Assembly (NCBI GenBank): GCA_923172585.1
Contig: OV298644.1
Span: 513,427-577,426, forward strand
Reading direction: 5' to 3'
From: Haemophilus influenzae
GTDB lineage: Bacteria > Pseudomonadota > Gammaproteobacteria > Enterobacterales > Pasteurellaceae
DNA: 64,000 nt
The notes below the pieces were generated by a model. That model searched no databases, was not told the origin of the DNA, and saw only the letters and a program-made list of their open reading frames with translations. A program made the translations under genes and the position numbers. This document shows, one piece after another, positions 10,531 through 20,288 of this stretch. How positions within the stretch are numbered: the stretch's first letter is position 1; every line of letters begins with the position of its first letter.

Positions 10531-10618
10531 TTTGTTATCCTAAAAAGACCGTAAAAATCGACCGCACTTTATCAAGAATTAAACTGTGGCGCAAATGGTT
10601 TTCACTGGTTGGGCAAGC

Positions 10619-11404
10619 TCATAATCGCTCTTTTTTGAAGAGTGATAAGATAAATAAAAATGCAGAACAAATGACAACGGAAGGCCCAGCAGCGGTATCA
10701 TAAAAGGCTGATAATATTAGCCCACCTATAATTGACAACATACTGACTACAATCGCCCAGCCCACCATAGATTCTGGCGTTCTCGCAAAGCGACGAGCGG
10801 TTGCCGCTGGGATGATTAATAAGGATGTGATTATTAATGCACCGACAAATTTCATACTCAAGGCAATAGTCAATGCGGTTAATATCATTAAAATAAAACG
10901 CATTTTTTTGATATTAATGCCTTCAACTTGCGCGAGTTCTGGCGATACGGTGGTGGAAAGTAAGGATTGCCAAAAGTAAATTAATGTTGAAAGCACAATT
11001 ATCACGCCAATGCCAATATAAATTAAATCGGTATAATTAATCGCAAGTAAATCCCCAAATAAATAATTCATTAAATCTACCCGTACATTCCGTAATAATC
11101 CTACTGTCACAACGCCGAGAGATAAACAACTATGGGCGATAATACCGAGCAAGGTATCAATAGAAAATTGCGTATTGCTTTCTAACCACACCATTGCGAT
11201 AGCAAGAATTAAGGTCAGCACCACAATCGCAATGTAAGGATTGACTTGTAAGAAAATCCCTAACGCTACGCCGAGCAAGGCAGAGTGAGAAAGTGTGTCG
11301 CCAAAATAAGCCATTTTCCGCCACACTACAAATACGCCAAGTGGCGCGGTAATAAGTGAAAGCAAAATGCCTGTTAAAAAGGCTGAAAATAAAATTTCAA
11401 ACAT
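10619..11404 (-). CDS. znuB: Zinc ABC transporter permease ZnuB
   Basis: Inner membrane permease of the high-affinity zinc importer ZnuABC. The 261-residue protein is almost entirely hydrophobic, with about eight or nine predicted membrane segments, and has the ABC-3 family features [15 protein letters not shown] near residue 35 and [17 protein letters not shown] near 187. Its start overlaps the znuC stop (TAATG), indicating translational coupling. The substrate-binding protein ZnuA is not in the window. Confidence 0.93.
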   Translation of the reverse strand: MFEILFSAFLTGILLSLITAPLGVFVVWRKMAYFGDTLSHSALLGVALGIFLQVNPYIAIVVLTLILAIAMVWLESNTQFSIDTLLGIIAHSCLSLGVVTVGLLRNVRVDLMNYLFGDLLAINYTDLIYIGIGVIIVLSTLIYFWQSLLSTTVSPELAQVEGINIKKMRFILMILTALTIALSMKFVGALIITSLLIIPAATARRFARTPESMVGWAIVVSMLSIIGGLILSAFYDTAAGPSVVICSAFLFILSLFKKERL

Positions 11405-12210
11405 TATTTATCCTTATTTTGACAATGCACTGCTGATGAATTACAACCGCACACATCTCCGTGTAAAGTGTGATGATGATTGTGATGATGGGTATAAAAG
11501 CCGATATTTTGTGCGAGCTGATTTCCCCATAAACGCATAAATGTTGGATCATTTGAGAGAACATCAGGCGTACCTGCACAACAAATATGTTGGTTAATAC
11601 ACAATACTTCTTTACTGTCTGCCATCACAATATGTAAATCGTGTGATACCATCAATACAGCACAATTTAATTTTTGTTGGGTTTGATGAATGAGCTGATA
11701 AAGTTCTGCCTGCCCAGTAATATCTACGCCTTGAGTGGGTTCGTCTAGCACAAGTAAATTTGGTTTATTTAAAATTGCACGCGCCAATAATACGCGTTGC
11801 ATTTCGCCACCAGACAGTTTTTGCATATTATTTTTGCGTAAATGTGAAATAGAAAGTTGCTCAAGTGCGGTGGAAATTTCTTGTGTTTTAATGCCTTTTT
11901 TTAGCGAAAGAAATCGCTCAACCGTAATAGGCAAACTATGATCCAAATGGATTTTTTGTGGAACATAGCCAATGCGAACATTTTTACTATAAATGACTTC
12001 GCCAGAAGTGGGCGTTTGTAGTTTTAATAAGGTTTTTAATAACGTTGATTTTCCGCCACCATTTGGCCCCACAATGGTAATAATAGAATTGGGATAGATA
12101 TTTAAATTAATATCTTGCAGAGCGGTTTTTTGTGCGAAAACCACATTGATATTTTTTAATTGAATGAGCGGTTGTTGGTTTTGCTCGTTGCGAATGGCTG
12201 TGATATTCAT
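11404..12210 (-). CDS. znuC: Zinc ABC transporter ATP-binding protein ZnuC
   Basis: ATPase of the ZnuABC zinc importer. Walker A is GPNGGGKST (residues 48-56), the ABC signature LSGGEMQR is near residue 138, and Walker B plus catalytic glutamate is [12 protein letters not shown] near 160. The C-terminal 30 residues are unusual: [20 protein letters not shown], followed by [10 protein letters not shown], a His/Cys-rich tail that could bind or sense cytosolic zinc (inference). The 268-residue length is a little longer than E. coli ZnuC (251). No clear Zur box was found upstream. Confidence 0.93.
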   Translation of the reverse strand: MNITAIRNEQNQQPLIQLKNINVVFAQKTALQDINLNIYPNSIITIVGPNGGGKSTLLKTLLKLQTPTSGEVIYSKNVRIGYVPQKIHLDHSLPITVERFLSLKKGIKTQEISTALEQLSISHLRKNNMQKLSGGEMQRVLLARAILNKPNLLVLDEPTQGVDITGQAELYQLIHQTQQKLNCAVLMVSHDLHIVMADSKEVLCINQHICCAGTPDVLSNDPTFMRLWGNQLAQNIGFYTHHHNHHHTLHGDVCGCNSSAVHCQNKDK

Positions 12211-12381
12211 AAAATCGCCGTGTTTTCAACAATGATTGGGGAAAATAACGCATTTTTATAGAATTCTCAAGATTTTCTACCTAATGTCGAATATTTAAGC
12301 GTTTGAATAATGCTTTTTCCATAGGAATGAATTTTCTTTATAATCTGTAGTCTGAATGCTGAAAACTTTTTTATTTTAGGG

Positions 12382-13808
12382 ATGCCAGTGCAACACGTAA
12401 AATTAGCTCGAGATAGACGAAAAAAACGCGCATATATAAAAGTAGGCGTGTTTTTTGTTGCTATTTTGCTTATTTTGACAGGCATTTTACTTACAATAAA
12501 AAGCAAACCTGAAGAAAACTCCATATTTTCCACCTTTGACAGTGGGGAATATCACGAGTTAAATACATCGCCAAATGAAAATTCCACCGCACTTCAATCT
12601 GATGAAAACGCCACCTCTTATGATGATGAGCTACAAGCAAAAGATGACGAAGTTGATGAAGTAAAACTATCTTCAGATGATCTCGATACTTTACCTCAAC
12701 ACGCACAAGACGCACTCAATGGTTTATTAGACGCAGCCGATCAAGCCATAAGAATTACTAATCAATTTAGCTATACGGTAACCGAAGGGGATAGGTTAAA
12801 AGATGTCTTAGTTTTGTCAGGTTTAGATGATTCATCAGTACAACCATTGATTACGCTTGATCCCGAATTAGCCCACTTAAAAGCAGGTCAGCAATTTTAC
12901 TGGATTTTAGATAAAAATGATAACTTGGAATATTTAAATTGGCTGGTTTCTGAAAAAGAAGAACGTATTTATGAACGTCTCGAAGATGGGAAATTTAAAC
13001 GCCAAGTTATTGAAAAGAAAAGTATTTGGCGAAAAGAAGTATTAAAAGGCGAGATTCAAAATTCTTTAAATAGTAGTTTAAGAGAAAAAGGTCTTGATAC
13101 GCGTCAAATTAGCCAACTTAGTAACGCCTTACAATGGCAAGTGAGTTTGAGAAAACTAAAAAAGGAACTCAATTTGCCATTTTAGTTTCTCGTGAATATT
13201 TAGGCGATAAACTCACTGGTCAAGGTAATGTTGAGGCGTTACGTATTTCATCTGGTGGTAAAAATTATTATGCTGTGCAAGCTGCAAATGGTCGTTATTA
13301 TAATCAGCAAGGAGAAACCTTAGGCAAAGGTTTTGCTCGTTATCCATTGCAACGCCAAGCACGCGTATCCTCCCCTTTTAATCCAAATCGTCGTCATCCA
13401 GTAACAGGACGTATTCGTCCGCATAAAGGTGTGGATTTCTCCGTTTCTCAAGGCACACCAGTTATTGCACCAGCAGATGGCACAGTTGAAAAAGTCGCTT
13501 ATCAGGCTGGCGGTGCAGGACGTTATGTTATGTTGCGTCACGGGCGTGAATATCAAACTGTTTATATGCATTTGAGCAAATCCCTAGTAAAAGCAGGGCA
13601 AACAGTTAAAAAAGGCGAACGTATTGCACTTTCTGGTAACACGGGGATTTCTACGGGGCCGCATTTACATTATGAATTTCATATTAACGGTCGAGCAGTG
13701 AATCCTCTTACTGTTAAATTACCCGGTACTAGCAGTGGTATGACTTCAGCTGAACGGAAACAATTCCTTGTTCGTGTTCGTGAAGCTGAAAAAATGTTAA
13801 AACCTTAG
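12382..13808 (+). pseudogene. mepM: Murein DD-endopeptidase MepM-like M23 peptidase, frameshifted
   Basis: Periplasmic zinc peptidase that cuts cell wall cross-links during growth. One membrane anchor spans about residues 18-37. A LysM/OapA-type segment follows ([20 protein letters not shown], about 135-155). The first frame ends at 13185, but the correct reading moves frame in the A6 run of CTAAAAAAGG near 13160; seven A give [18 protein letters not shown], which matches E. coli MepM. The second part has the peptidase motifs HKGVDFS and GPHLHYEFH, so zinc ligands are present. Overall about 475 residues. The lesion looks like a one-base homopolymer contraction. Confidence 0.88.
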
Positions 13809-13813
13809 CGATA

Positions 13814-13846
13814 TAAAGTGCGGTCAAAAATGGTCGCATTTTTACC
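13814..13846 (+). terminator. Imperfect terminator after mepM
   Basis: AAAGTGCGGTC, an uptake signal arm, can pair imperfectly with GGTCGCATTTTT, which ends in a T-run. It lies directly after the mepM stop. Confidence 0.55.
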
Positions 13847-13861
13847 TTATGTAAAATAATA

Positions 13862-13879
13862 TTTACACTTTGTTGTAAA
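13862..13879. promoter_or_regulatory. TTTACA-N6-TGTAAA palindrome upstream of tyrR
   Basis: A perfect 6-6-6 dyad (TTTACA CTTTGT TGTAAA) lies about 45 bases before the tyrR ATG. The TyrR box is TGTAAA-N6-TTTACA, so the half sites here are in inverted order. It may be an operator or part of a promoter; the protein that binds it is unknown. Confidence 0.35.
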
Positions 13880-13922
13880 GAAATTATCATAGCCATATCT
13901 TAATTATCTCCATTCCCTGAAT

Positions 13923-14879
13923 ATGACGATTTCTAAATTTGATCCACAAAATCCTTTCGAGTGTTTTATTGTACAAAGTGAAGCGATGAAAAGTGCGGTA
14001 GAAAACGCGAAACGTTTTGCTATGTTTGATGCGCCTTTGTTAATTCAAGGCGAAACGGGGAGTGGAAAAGATTTGTTAGCGAAAGCCTGCCATTATCAGA
14101 GTTTGCGTCGCGATAAAAAATTTATCGCAGTAAACTGTGCGGGTCTGCCTGATGAAGATGCGGAAAGTGAAATGTTTGGTCGAAAAGTCGGAGACAGTGA
14201 AACCATTGGTTTTTTTGAGTACGCTAATAAAGGGACAATTTTACTCGATGGCATTGCCGAACTTTCATTAAGTTTACAGGCTAAATTATTACGTTTTTTA
14301 ACGGATGGATCTTTCCGTCGAGTAGGCGAAGAAAAAGAGCATTATGCAAATGTGCGCGTGATTTGCACATCACAGGTTCCACTTCATTTGCTTGTTGAGC
14401 AAGGTAAAGTACGTGCTGATTTGTTTCATCGCTTAAATGTTCTCACTATTAATGTGCCTGCATTACGCGATCGCATGGCTGATATTGAGCCACTGGCACA
14501 AGGTTTTTTACAGGAAATCAGTGAAGAATTAAAAATTGCAAAACCAACTTTCGATAAAGATTTTCTTCTTTATTTGCAGAAATATGATTGGAAAGGGAAT
14601 GTTCGTGAGCTTTATAACACTCTTTATCGTGCTTGTTCGTTAGTACAAGATAATCATTTAACTATCGAAAGTTTAAATCTTGCTCTGCCACAAAGTGCGG
14701 TGATTTCTTTGGATGAATTTGAAAATAAAACCTTAGATGAAATTATTGGTTTCTATGAAGCACAAGTCCTAAAATTATTTTATGCTGAATATCCAAGCAC
14801 GAGAAAATTGGCTCAACGTTTAGGCGTTTCCCATACTGCCATTGCGAATAAATTGAAACAATATGGAATTGGAAAGTAG
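13923..14879 (+). CDS. tyrR: Transcriptional regulator TyrR (short form)
   Basis: Regulator of aromatic amino acid genes. The product is 318 residues, about 200 shorter than E. coli TyrR, because it lacks the N-terminal ACT/PAS region; this short form is known in H. influenzae. It has Walker A GETGSGKD (about residues 39-46), a Walker B region GTILLDGIAEL and a C-terminal Fis-type HTH (TRKLAQRLGVSHTAIANKLK, about 297-316). The GAFTGA loop required for sigma-54 contact is replaced by GRKVGDSETIGFFE, so it should act only as a sigma-70 regulator, mostly a repressor. The palindrome upstream may be an operator. Confidence 0.92.
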   Translation: MTISKFDPQNPFECFIVQSEAMKSAVENAKRFAMFDAPLLIQGETGSGKDLLAKACHYQSLRRDKKFIAVNCAGLPDEDAESEMFGRKVGDSETIGFFEYANKGTILLDGIAELSLSLQAKLLRFLTDGSFRRVGEEKEHYANVRVICTSQVPLHLLVEQGKVRADLFHRLNVLTINVPALRDRMADIEPLAQGFLQEISEELKIAKPTFDKDFLLYLQKYDWKGNVRELYNTLYRACSLVQDNHLTIESLNLALPQSAVISLDEFENKTLDEIIGFYEAQVLKLFYAEYPSTRKLAQRLGVSHTAIANKLKQYGIGK

Positions 14880-14899
14880 TTTTCACATTTGAGATGAAA

Positions 14900-14942
14900 A
14901 AAAGTGCGGTCGAAATTTCCTGAGAATTTTCAACCGCACTTA
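14900..14942. terminator. Inverted uptake-signal pair between tyrR and hfq
   Basis: AAAAGTGCGGTCGAAA (from 14899) and TTTTCAACCGCACTT (ending 14941) form an imperfect hairpin made of two opposed uptake signals. It sits between convergent genes, so it can end transcription from both sides. Confidence 0.8.
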
Positions 14943-14975
14943 ATAAATATTGATTACCCATTAATGGTATTGTGA

Positions 14976-15251
14976 TTACTCTGCTTGAGTTTCCACGTTT
15001 TCAACTGCTTCTGTTGGAGCAGTATGATGATTGTTATTGTGATGGGAAACTGAACGAGCAGGCACAACCGTTGAAATTGCGTGTTTATATACCATTTGAT
15101 TCACGGTGTTTTTTAATAAAATCACGAATTGATCGAATGATTCAATTTGACCTTGAAGTTTGATTCCGTTTACAAGGTAGATTGATACAGGAATGCGTTC
15201 ACGACGAAGCGCATTTAAATAAGGATCTTGTAAAGATTGTCCTTTTGCCAT
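14976..15251 (-). CDS. hfq: RNA chaperone Hfq
   Basis: Hexameric Sm-like protein that helps small RNAs pair with mRNAs. The 91-residue product has the conserved start [20 protein letters not shown], the Sm1 segment [20 protein letters not shown] and the Sm2 motif [10 protein letters not shown] (about residues 55-64), after which the tail is histidine-rich (HHNNNHH) and acidic. It is monocistronic here, with AAAGGA before the ATG. Identification is secure. Confidence 0.97.
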   Translation of the reverse strand: MAKGQSLQDPYLNALRRERIPVSIYLVNGIKLQGQIESFDQFVILLKNTVNQMVYKHAISTVVPARSVSHHNNNHHTAPTEAVENVETQAE

Positions 15252-15341
15252 TTTGCTATCCTTTGTTGTCGTTATTATGAAATTTGTTGATAGAAACGAG
15301 TTGTCTCCGTGTGTAAGTGTAGCAATAAACAGAAATATTGT

Positions 15342-16309
15342 CTATTTGCTTTCCCGCAACTTTTGCAAAATTGCTTTCATTTGATGATCTAGTGACGCAT
15401 TGAAACGTAGTGTTTCGCCATTTTTAGGGTGTTCAAACCGAATTGAAAAAGCGTGTAAAAACAAACGATTTAATCCTAATTCATTCATTTGTTTATCAAA
15501 ATCTTTATCGCCGTATTTATCATCTAATGCAATAGGATGCCCAGCATATTGTGTATGCACACGGATTTGATGGGTTCGCCCTGTGACTGGTGAAGCCTTC
15601 ACAAGCGTAGCATTTATATAGCGTTCTTCAATGCTGAAGCGGGTTTCAGATGGTTTTCCTTGCTCGCTGACACGCACAATGCGCTCTCCGCTAGATAATT
15701 CATTTTTCAAAAGAGGGGCTTGAATAACTTTTATATGGGATTGCCATTGCCCACGTACTAACGCTAAATAATCTTTTTGAACGGTTTTGACGCGAAGTTG
15801 TTCGTGCAAATTGCGTAATGCTGAACGTTTTTTGGCAATTAATAAAATGCCTGATGTATCGCGATCTAAACGATGAACCAGTTCTAAAAAGCGTGCTTCT
15901 GGGCGTAATGCTCGTAAGGCTTCAATCACACCAAAATTTAAACCACTTCCGCCGTGCACCGCGATTCCTGAGGGTTTATTTAAAATAATCAAGCAATCAT
16001 CTTCAAACAAAATTTGGTTTTCAAGTGCGGCAACTTTATTGAGATTTTTGAAATCGGCGCATCATTTTTTTCTGCGACACGCACAGATGGAATGCGTACA
16101 ACATCGCCTGTTTGCAGTTTATATTCTGGTTTAATTCTGCCTTTGTTTACTCGCACTTCGCCTTTACGCACAATGCGATAAATTAAACTTTTGGGTACAC
16201 CTTTGAGTTTTGCTAATAAATAATTATCAATTCGTTGCCCACTTTCATCTTCACTAATTGTCAGCATTTTTACGGATGAATTAATGATTTTTTCATTTTG
16301 TTTTGTCAT
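15342..16309 (-). pseudogene. rluC: 23S rRNA pseudouridine synthase RluC, frameshifted
   Basis: Makes pseudouridines 955, 2504 and 2580 in E. coli 23S rRNA. I start at the ATG at 16309, preceded by AAGGAAAAAAA. Residues about 20-85 are an S4 RNA-binding domain ([20 protein letters not shown]). The frame is lost after APISK near 16047: an A5 run (T5 on plus) needs six A to give [20 protein letters not shown], where the second frame continues. The catalytic motif HRLDRDTSGILL with its Asp is in the second part, as is GRTHQIRVH. Restored length is about 322 residues. Likely a sequencing indel. Confidence 0.9.
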
Positions 16310-16339
16310 TTTTTTTCCTTTTGAAAATCGCTGCAAATC

Positions 16340-16729
16340 ATATCATAAAGGCACTATAAACGTAATATGAACGTCACTCTATGAACGCAAATTCGCCTTG
16401 CTAATTAATCGTTTTCTATGGATAATAGAACGTCTTTTTGTGCCTAAGAATTTGCGTAAAAAAGGATAAGTTTTGTTGGTGAAAACTCAATGCAGCAATT
16501 GGCATAAGACATTGATAATCAACATTTTTCTTAAAATAAATCAGCCGTTTGCAACGCGTGCGGAATATCGCGTTGTTTTATCAAGCAAATATTTATGCTT
16601 AATAACGTTATCAATGCACCCAGCAACATACAGTCGTGAGATTGACTGGCGCGAGAAACACGAGGTCGATAACGAAGCAAAGTGCGGTTTATTTTGAGGT
16701 TTTTTAAATATTTAATAAGAGAATTGACA
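16340..16729 (+). promoter_or_regulatory. Long rne leader (5' UTR)
   Basis: This 390-base stretch between divergent rluC and rne holds no gene. The part from about 16540 (GCGTGCGGAATATCGCGTTG onward) is GC-richer and resembles the structured rne leader of enterobacteria, which RNase E cleaves to limit its own synthesis. Several short stems can form (for example around ATCAAGCAAATATTTATGC). Autoregulation is inferred from E. coli. A Hin-type uptake signal is at 16680. Confidence 0.55.
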
Positions 16730-19537
16730 ATGAAAAGAATGTTAATCAATGCAACTCAAAAAGAAGAGTTGCGTGTTGCGCTTGTCGATGGACAACGCCT
16801 TTTTGACTTGGACATTGAAAGTCCAGGACACGAACAAAAAAAAGCGAATATCTACAAAGGAAAAATTACTCGCGTTGAGCCAAGCTTAGAAGCGGCTTTT
16901 GTAGATTATGGTGCAGAACGTCACGGTTTTTTACCTTTAAAAGAAATTGCCCGTGAATATTTTCCCGATGATTATGTTTTTCAAGGTCGTCCGAATATTC
17001 GCGATATTTTGACTGAAGGACAGGAAGTTATCGTTCAAGTTAATAAAGAAGAAAGAGGAAACAAAGGTGCAGCCTTAACTACTTTTGTTTCTCTTGCTGG
17101 CAGTTATTTGGTGCTTATGCCGAATAATCCACGGGCAGGAGGAATTTCTCGCCGTATTGAGGGCGATGAACGTACTGAACTAAAAGAGGCATTAAGTTCA
17201 TTAGATGTGCCTGACGGTGTAGGCTTAATCGTCCGTACTGCTGGTGTGGGAAAATCGCCAGAAGAATTACAATGGGATTTAAAAGTATTATTACATCATT
17301 GGGAAGCGATCAAACAAGCTTCACAAAGTCGTCCAGCTCCATTTTTAATTCATCAAGAAAGCGATGTGATTGTACGCGCTATTCGCGATTATTTGCGTCG
17401 TGATATTGGTGAGATCCTGATTGATAGCCCAAAAATTTTTGAGAAAGCGAAAGAGCATATCAAACTTGTGCGTCCTGATTTCATCAATCGCGTGAAACTT
17501 TATCAAGGCGAAGTGCCACTTTTCAGTCACTATCAAATTGAATCTCAAATTGAATCCGCATTCCAACGTGAAGTGCGTTTACCTTCTGGCGGTTCAATCG
17601 TTATTGATGTAACTGAAGCCTTAACCGCCATTGATATTAACTCCGCACGTTCTACTCGTGGTGGCGATATTGAAGAAACGGCATTAAATACCAACCTTGA
17701 AGCGGCAGATGAAATCGCGCGTCAATTACGCTTACGTGACTTAGGTGGATTAGTTGTCATTGATTTCATTGATATGACACCAATTCGCCATCAACGTGAA
17801 GTAGAAAATCGTATTCGTGATGCGGTTCGTCCAGATCGCGCCCGTATTCAAATTAGCCGAATTTCTCGTTTTGGTTTGTTAGAAATGTCACGTCAGCGTT
17901 TAAGCCCATCATTGGGCGAATCTTCGCACCATATTTGCCCTCGTTGTCAAGGAACAGGCAAAGTGCGTGATAATGAATCTCTTTCTTTATCTATTTTGCG
18001 TTTGCTGGAAGAAGAAGCATTAAAAGAGAACACCAAGCAAGTGCATACCATTGTGCCAGTACAAATTGCCTCTTATCTTCTTAACGAAAAACGCAAAGCA
18101 ATCAGTAATATTGAAAAGCGTCATAATGTCGATATTATTGTTGCCCCAAATGAAGCAATGGAAACACCGCACTTTAGTGTTTTCCGTTTACGTGATGGCG
18201 AAGAAGTAAATGAATTAAGCTATAACTTAGCGAAAATTCACTGCGCTCAAGATGAAAATACTGAAGAATCACTGCTTTCTCGTAATGTGGAAACAACAGC
18301 TGTTATTGAACAACCAGCGGTTGAAAGTGCAGTAGTTGCACTTTCTATTTCAGAGGCAGCCCCAACGCCAGTTGAGCGTAAATCAAATGAACCCTCTTTG
18401 TTAGCCAAAATTATTGCGAAGATTAAAGGTTTATTTGCGACTAAATCTGAAGAAAACAAACCGAAGAATAACCGCACTTCGCGTAATCCTAATCGTAATC
18501 AACGCCGTTCACAGGATCGTCGTCCTTCTCGTCGCCCACGTTCTGAAAATAACGAAACAGAAAGAACCGAAGAACAGGTTCGTAATGTCCGTGAGCGTAA
18601 TCAACGCCGTCCGCGCCGTAACTTAGTGGAAGAAAGTATCGCTGAAAGTGCGGTAAATTCTACACCTGTTTTTGAGGCTAAAGAAGAAAGAACTGAGCCT
18701 GTAACTCAACGCCGCCAACGCCGTGATTTACGTAAACGCGTGCGCGTTGAAGATAATGAAACAGTTGTTGAAAATAACTTCAGCACGACTGAAAAAATGC
18801 CAGAAGTGGATGTAATTACGGTTCAAAATAATGATGAAAAACCCGTTCATCAGAACCAACGTTCTGAACGTCAAGAGCGTCAGCGTCGTACTCCACGTCA
18901 TTTACGTGCAGCGAATAATCAGCGTCGTCGCCGTAATCAAGAGCCAAAATCGCCAATGCCATTATTTGCTGCGGTGGTTTCGCCTGAATTGGCAAGTGGC
19001 AAGGCTTGGATTGATTATTCAACGGTAAATCTGCCAAAAGAAAATCATTTCTTATCTGTGGATGAATTGCTTGAGCAAGAGAAAACTAAAAAAGGGTTTA
19101 TCACGCCAGCAATGGGTATTATCGTTGAAGAAAAATCCCCTGATGTAAAACCTGCATTAGATTTTATTACTCAACCAGCTAATGAATCGGTACAGAAAAA
19201 AGTACAAGAATCTTTAGACCGTTTAAGTTCATATAAACCTCAAGAAGTTGTTGAATCTATTGATCCAGCAATTAATGTAGATGAACCTGAAACGCTCGAG
19301 AAAGTATCAAAATTTGTCCGCACTTATGAATTTAATGGACGTTTAGGTACAATTTCTTCAGTACCCCATACAAAAGCGGAGATGACTTTAGCGAAAGCAA
19401 ATGATGAAATGCCAGAGGCTTTCCCAATTAGGGCTTGGCAGGATTCTCGTTATTATTTCTATGGAAAAGGCGCGGCAGGACATCATTGTGCAATTAGCCA
19501 CGTTTATTCTGAACCAACCCGCGCAAAATCAGAATAA
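16730..19537 (+). CDS. rne: Ribonuclease E
   Basis: Endonuclease that starts mRNA decay and processes rRNA and tRNA, and scaffolds the degradosome. The 935-residue protein starts [20 protein letters not shown]. An S1 domain covers about 35-125 ([20 protein letters not shown]). The catalytic Asp residues lie in [20 protein letters not shown] (about 302-321) and VVIDFIDM (about 343). The Zn-link is CPRCQGTG (about 403). After about residue 560 the sequence becomes arginine-rich and low complexity ([20 protein letters not shown]), the disordered RNA-binding and scaffold half. I preferred the ATG at 16730 over an in-frame upstream ATG at 16682 inside the leader. Confidence 0.95.
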   Translation: MKRMLINATQKEELRVALVDGQRLFDLDIESPGHEQKKANIYKGKITRVEPSLEAAFVDYGAERHGFLPLKEIAREYFPDDYVFQGRPNIRDILTEGQEVIVQVNKEERGNKGAALTTFVSLAGSYLVLMPNNPRAGGISRRIEGDERTELKEALSSLDVPDGVGLIVRTAGVGKSPEELQWDLKVLLHHWEAIKQASQSRPAPFLIHQESDVIVRAIRDYLRRDIGEILIDSPKIFEKAKEHIKLVRPDFINRVKLYQGEVPLFSHYQIESQIESAFQREVRLPSGGSIVIDVTEALTAIDINSARSTRGGDIEETALNTNLEAADEIARQLRLRDLGGLVVIDFIDMTPIRHQREVENRIRDAVRPDRARIQISRISRFGLLEMSRQRLSPSLGESSHHICPRCQGTGKVRDNESLSLSILRLLEEEALKENTKQVHTIVPVQIASYLLNEKRKAISNIEKRHNVDIIVAPNEAMETPHFSVFRLRDGEEVNELSYNLAKIHCAQDENTEESLLSRNVETTAVIEQPAVESAVVALSISEAAPTPVERKSNEPSLLAKIIAKIKGLFATKSEENKPKNNRTSRNPNRNQRRSQDRRPSRRPRSENNETERTEEQVRNVRERNQRRPRRNLVEESIAESAVNSTPVFEAKEERTEPVTQRRQRRDLRKRVRVEDNETVVENNFSTTEKMPEVDVITVQNNDEKPVHQNQRSERQERQRRTPRHLRAANNQRRRRNQEPKSPMPLFAAVVSPELASGKAWIDYSTVNLPKENHFLSVDELLEQEKTKKGFITPAMGIIVEEKSPDVKPALDFITQPANESVQKKVQESLDRLSSYKPQEVVESIDPAINVDEPETLEKVSKFVRTYEFNGRLGTISSVPHTKAEMTLAKANDEMPEAFPIRAWQDSRYYFYGKGAAGHHCAISHVYSEPTRAKSE

Positions 19538-19552
19538 TCAAAAATAAAAATA

Positions 19553-19590
19553 GAATTGACGTAACCAAAATTACGTCAATTCTTTTTATT
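19553..19590 (+). terminator. Terminator of rne
   Basis: GAATTGACGTAA (19553-19564) pairs exactly with TTACGTCAATTC (19571-19582), followed by TTTTTATTTT. Confidence 0.9.
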
Positions 19591-19841
19591 TTATAATAAA
19601 GTTTGATTGAAAGATAAAAAACCAATCAGTCAAATTTTGCTGTTATTTTATGCTTTAATTAAAACATTTTTACTTATATTATAGAACAGAGTATTTATGT
19701 GCATGCCGAGCGGTTACACAAAAGATGAATAAACAAAATACATTTAAGACTAATCAATATGAACAATAGGCGGAGGATGTGAAGCATCAGGAAACATCAG
19801 GTTCTAGAAGCATAAACGCATTGGCTTTGTTTTATTGGTGG
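19591..19841. other. Gene-free stretch after rne
   Basis: AT-rich sequence without a usable frame. Scattered stops interrupt what may be the upstream part of the beta-barrel remnant that follows; nothing certain can be assigned. Confidence 0.4.
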
Positions 19842-19959
19842 TATGATTACGACAATATACCGTTTAGCCTTAGGTTATTATCATTATGATTGGGGACGTT
19901 TAGAAAACGTGCGTTTTAAAACTCATGAAGTCTCCTTGGGTGTGCGTTACCGTTTTTAA
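19842..19959 (+). pseudogene. C-terminal remnant of an Opa-like outer membrane beta-barrel
   Basis: About 38 codons read [20 protein letters not shown] followed by [17 protein letters not shown] and a stop at 19957-19959. Alternating hydrophobic residues and a terminal aromatic (YRF) are typical of the last beta-strands of an outer membrane barrel; the [11 protein letters not shown] ending resembles opacity-family porins of Haemophilus and Neisseria. No start or signal sequence can be joined to it, so it is a relic. Whether other strains keep a whole gene here cannot be decided from this window. Confidence 0.6.
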
Positions 19960-19983
19960 TTAAACAAATTTAGTTTTCTATTT

Positions 19984-20046
19984 AAGCGGTCAAATTCTTC
20001 TCATTATTTGCAAAATGAGGGAAAAATTTGACCGCTTGTTTTTTCT
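19984..20046 (+). terminator. Terminator with Apl-type uptake sequence, before the thi leader
   Basis: AAGCGGTCAAATT (19984-19996) pairs exactly with AATTTGACCGCTT (20025-20037), followed by GTTTTTTC. The 3' arm contains ACCGCTTGT (20031-20039), the exact complement of the Actinobacillus pleuropneumoniae-type uptake core ACAAGCGGT, not the Haemophilus type. Confidence 0.8.
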
Positions 20047-20078
20047 TGAAAAGAAGCGTAAACTTCATGCAATTTTTA

Positions 20079-20152
20079 GTCGGGGTGCCGAAAGGCTGAG
20101 ATGATACCCGTGAACCTGAAACAGTTAGCACTGACGTAGGAAACTAATATGC
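20079..20152 (+). promoter_or_regulatory. TPP riboswitch (THI element)
   Basis: The conserved thi-box blocks are present in order: CGGGGTGCC, GGCTGAGATGATACCCGTGA, ACCTGAAACAGTTAGCACTG and ACGTAGGAAACTA. It precedes thiM, thiD and thiE, so thiamine pyrophosphate should switch off thiazole and pyrimidine salvage. An intrinsic terminator follows 70 bases downstream and is the probable expression platform. Confidence 0.95.
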
Positions 20153-20221
20153 CACATATTCAACCTTTCTCTATCACGATTTTATCCTGTTTATTTTCCC
20201 AATTTTCTACATTTTATTACA

Positions 20222-20262
20222 CCCGCTAATTGCTCACAGTGAATAGCGGGCATTTTTGTTTA
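20222..20262 (+). terminator. Terminator between TPP riboswitch and thiM
   Basis: CCCGCTA (20222-20228) pairs with TAGCGGG (20244-20250) followed by CATTTTTGTTTATTTT. Its position in the leader, before the first gene, suggests that TPP binding favours this hairpin and ends transcription. The mechanism is inferred. Confidence 0.7.
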
Positions 20263-20288
20263 TTTTATATTCAACACAAGGAATGCTT

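Noticed and set aside
12211-12381. Zur operator upstream of znuC
   Set aside because: No sequence close to the GAAATGTTATA-type palindrome was found between znuC and mepM.
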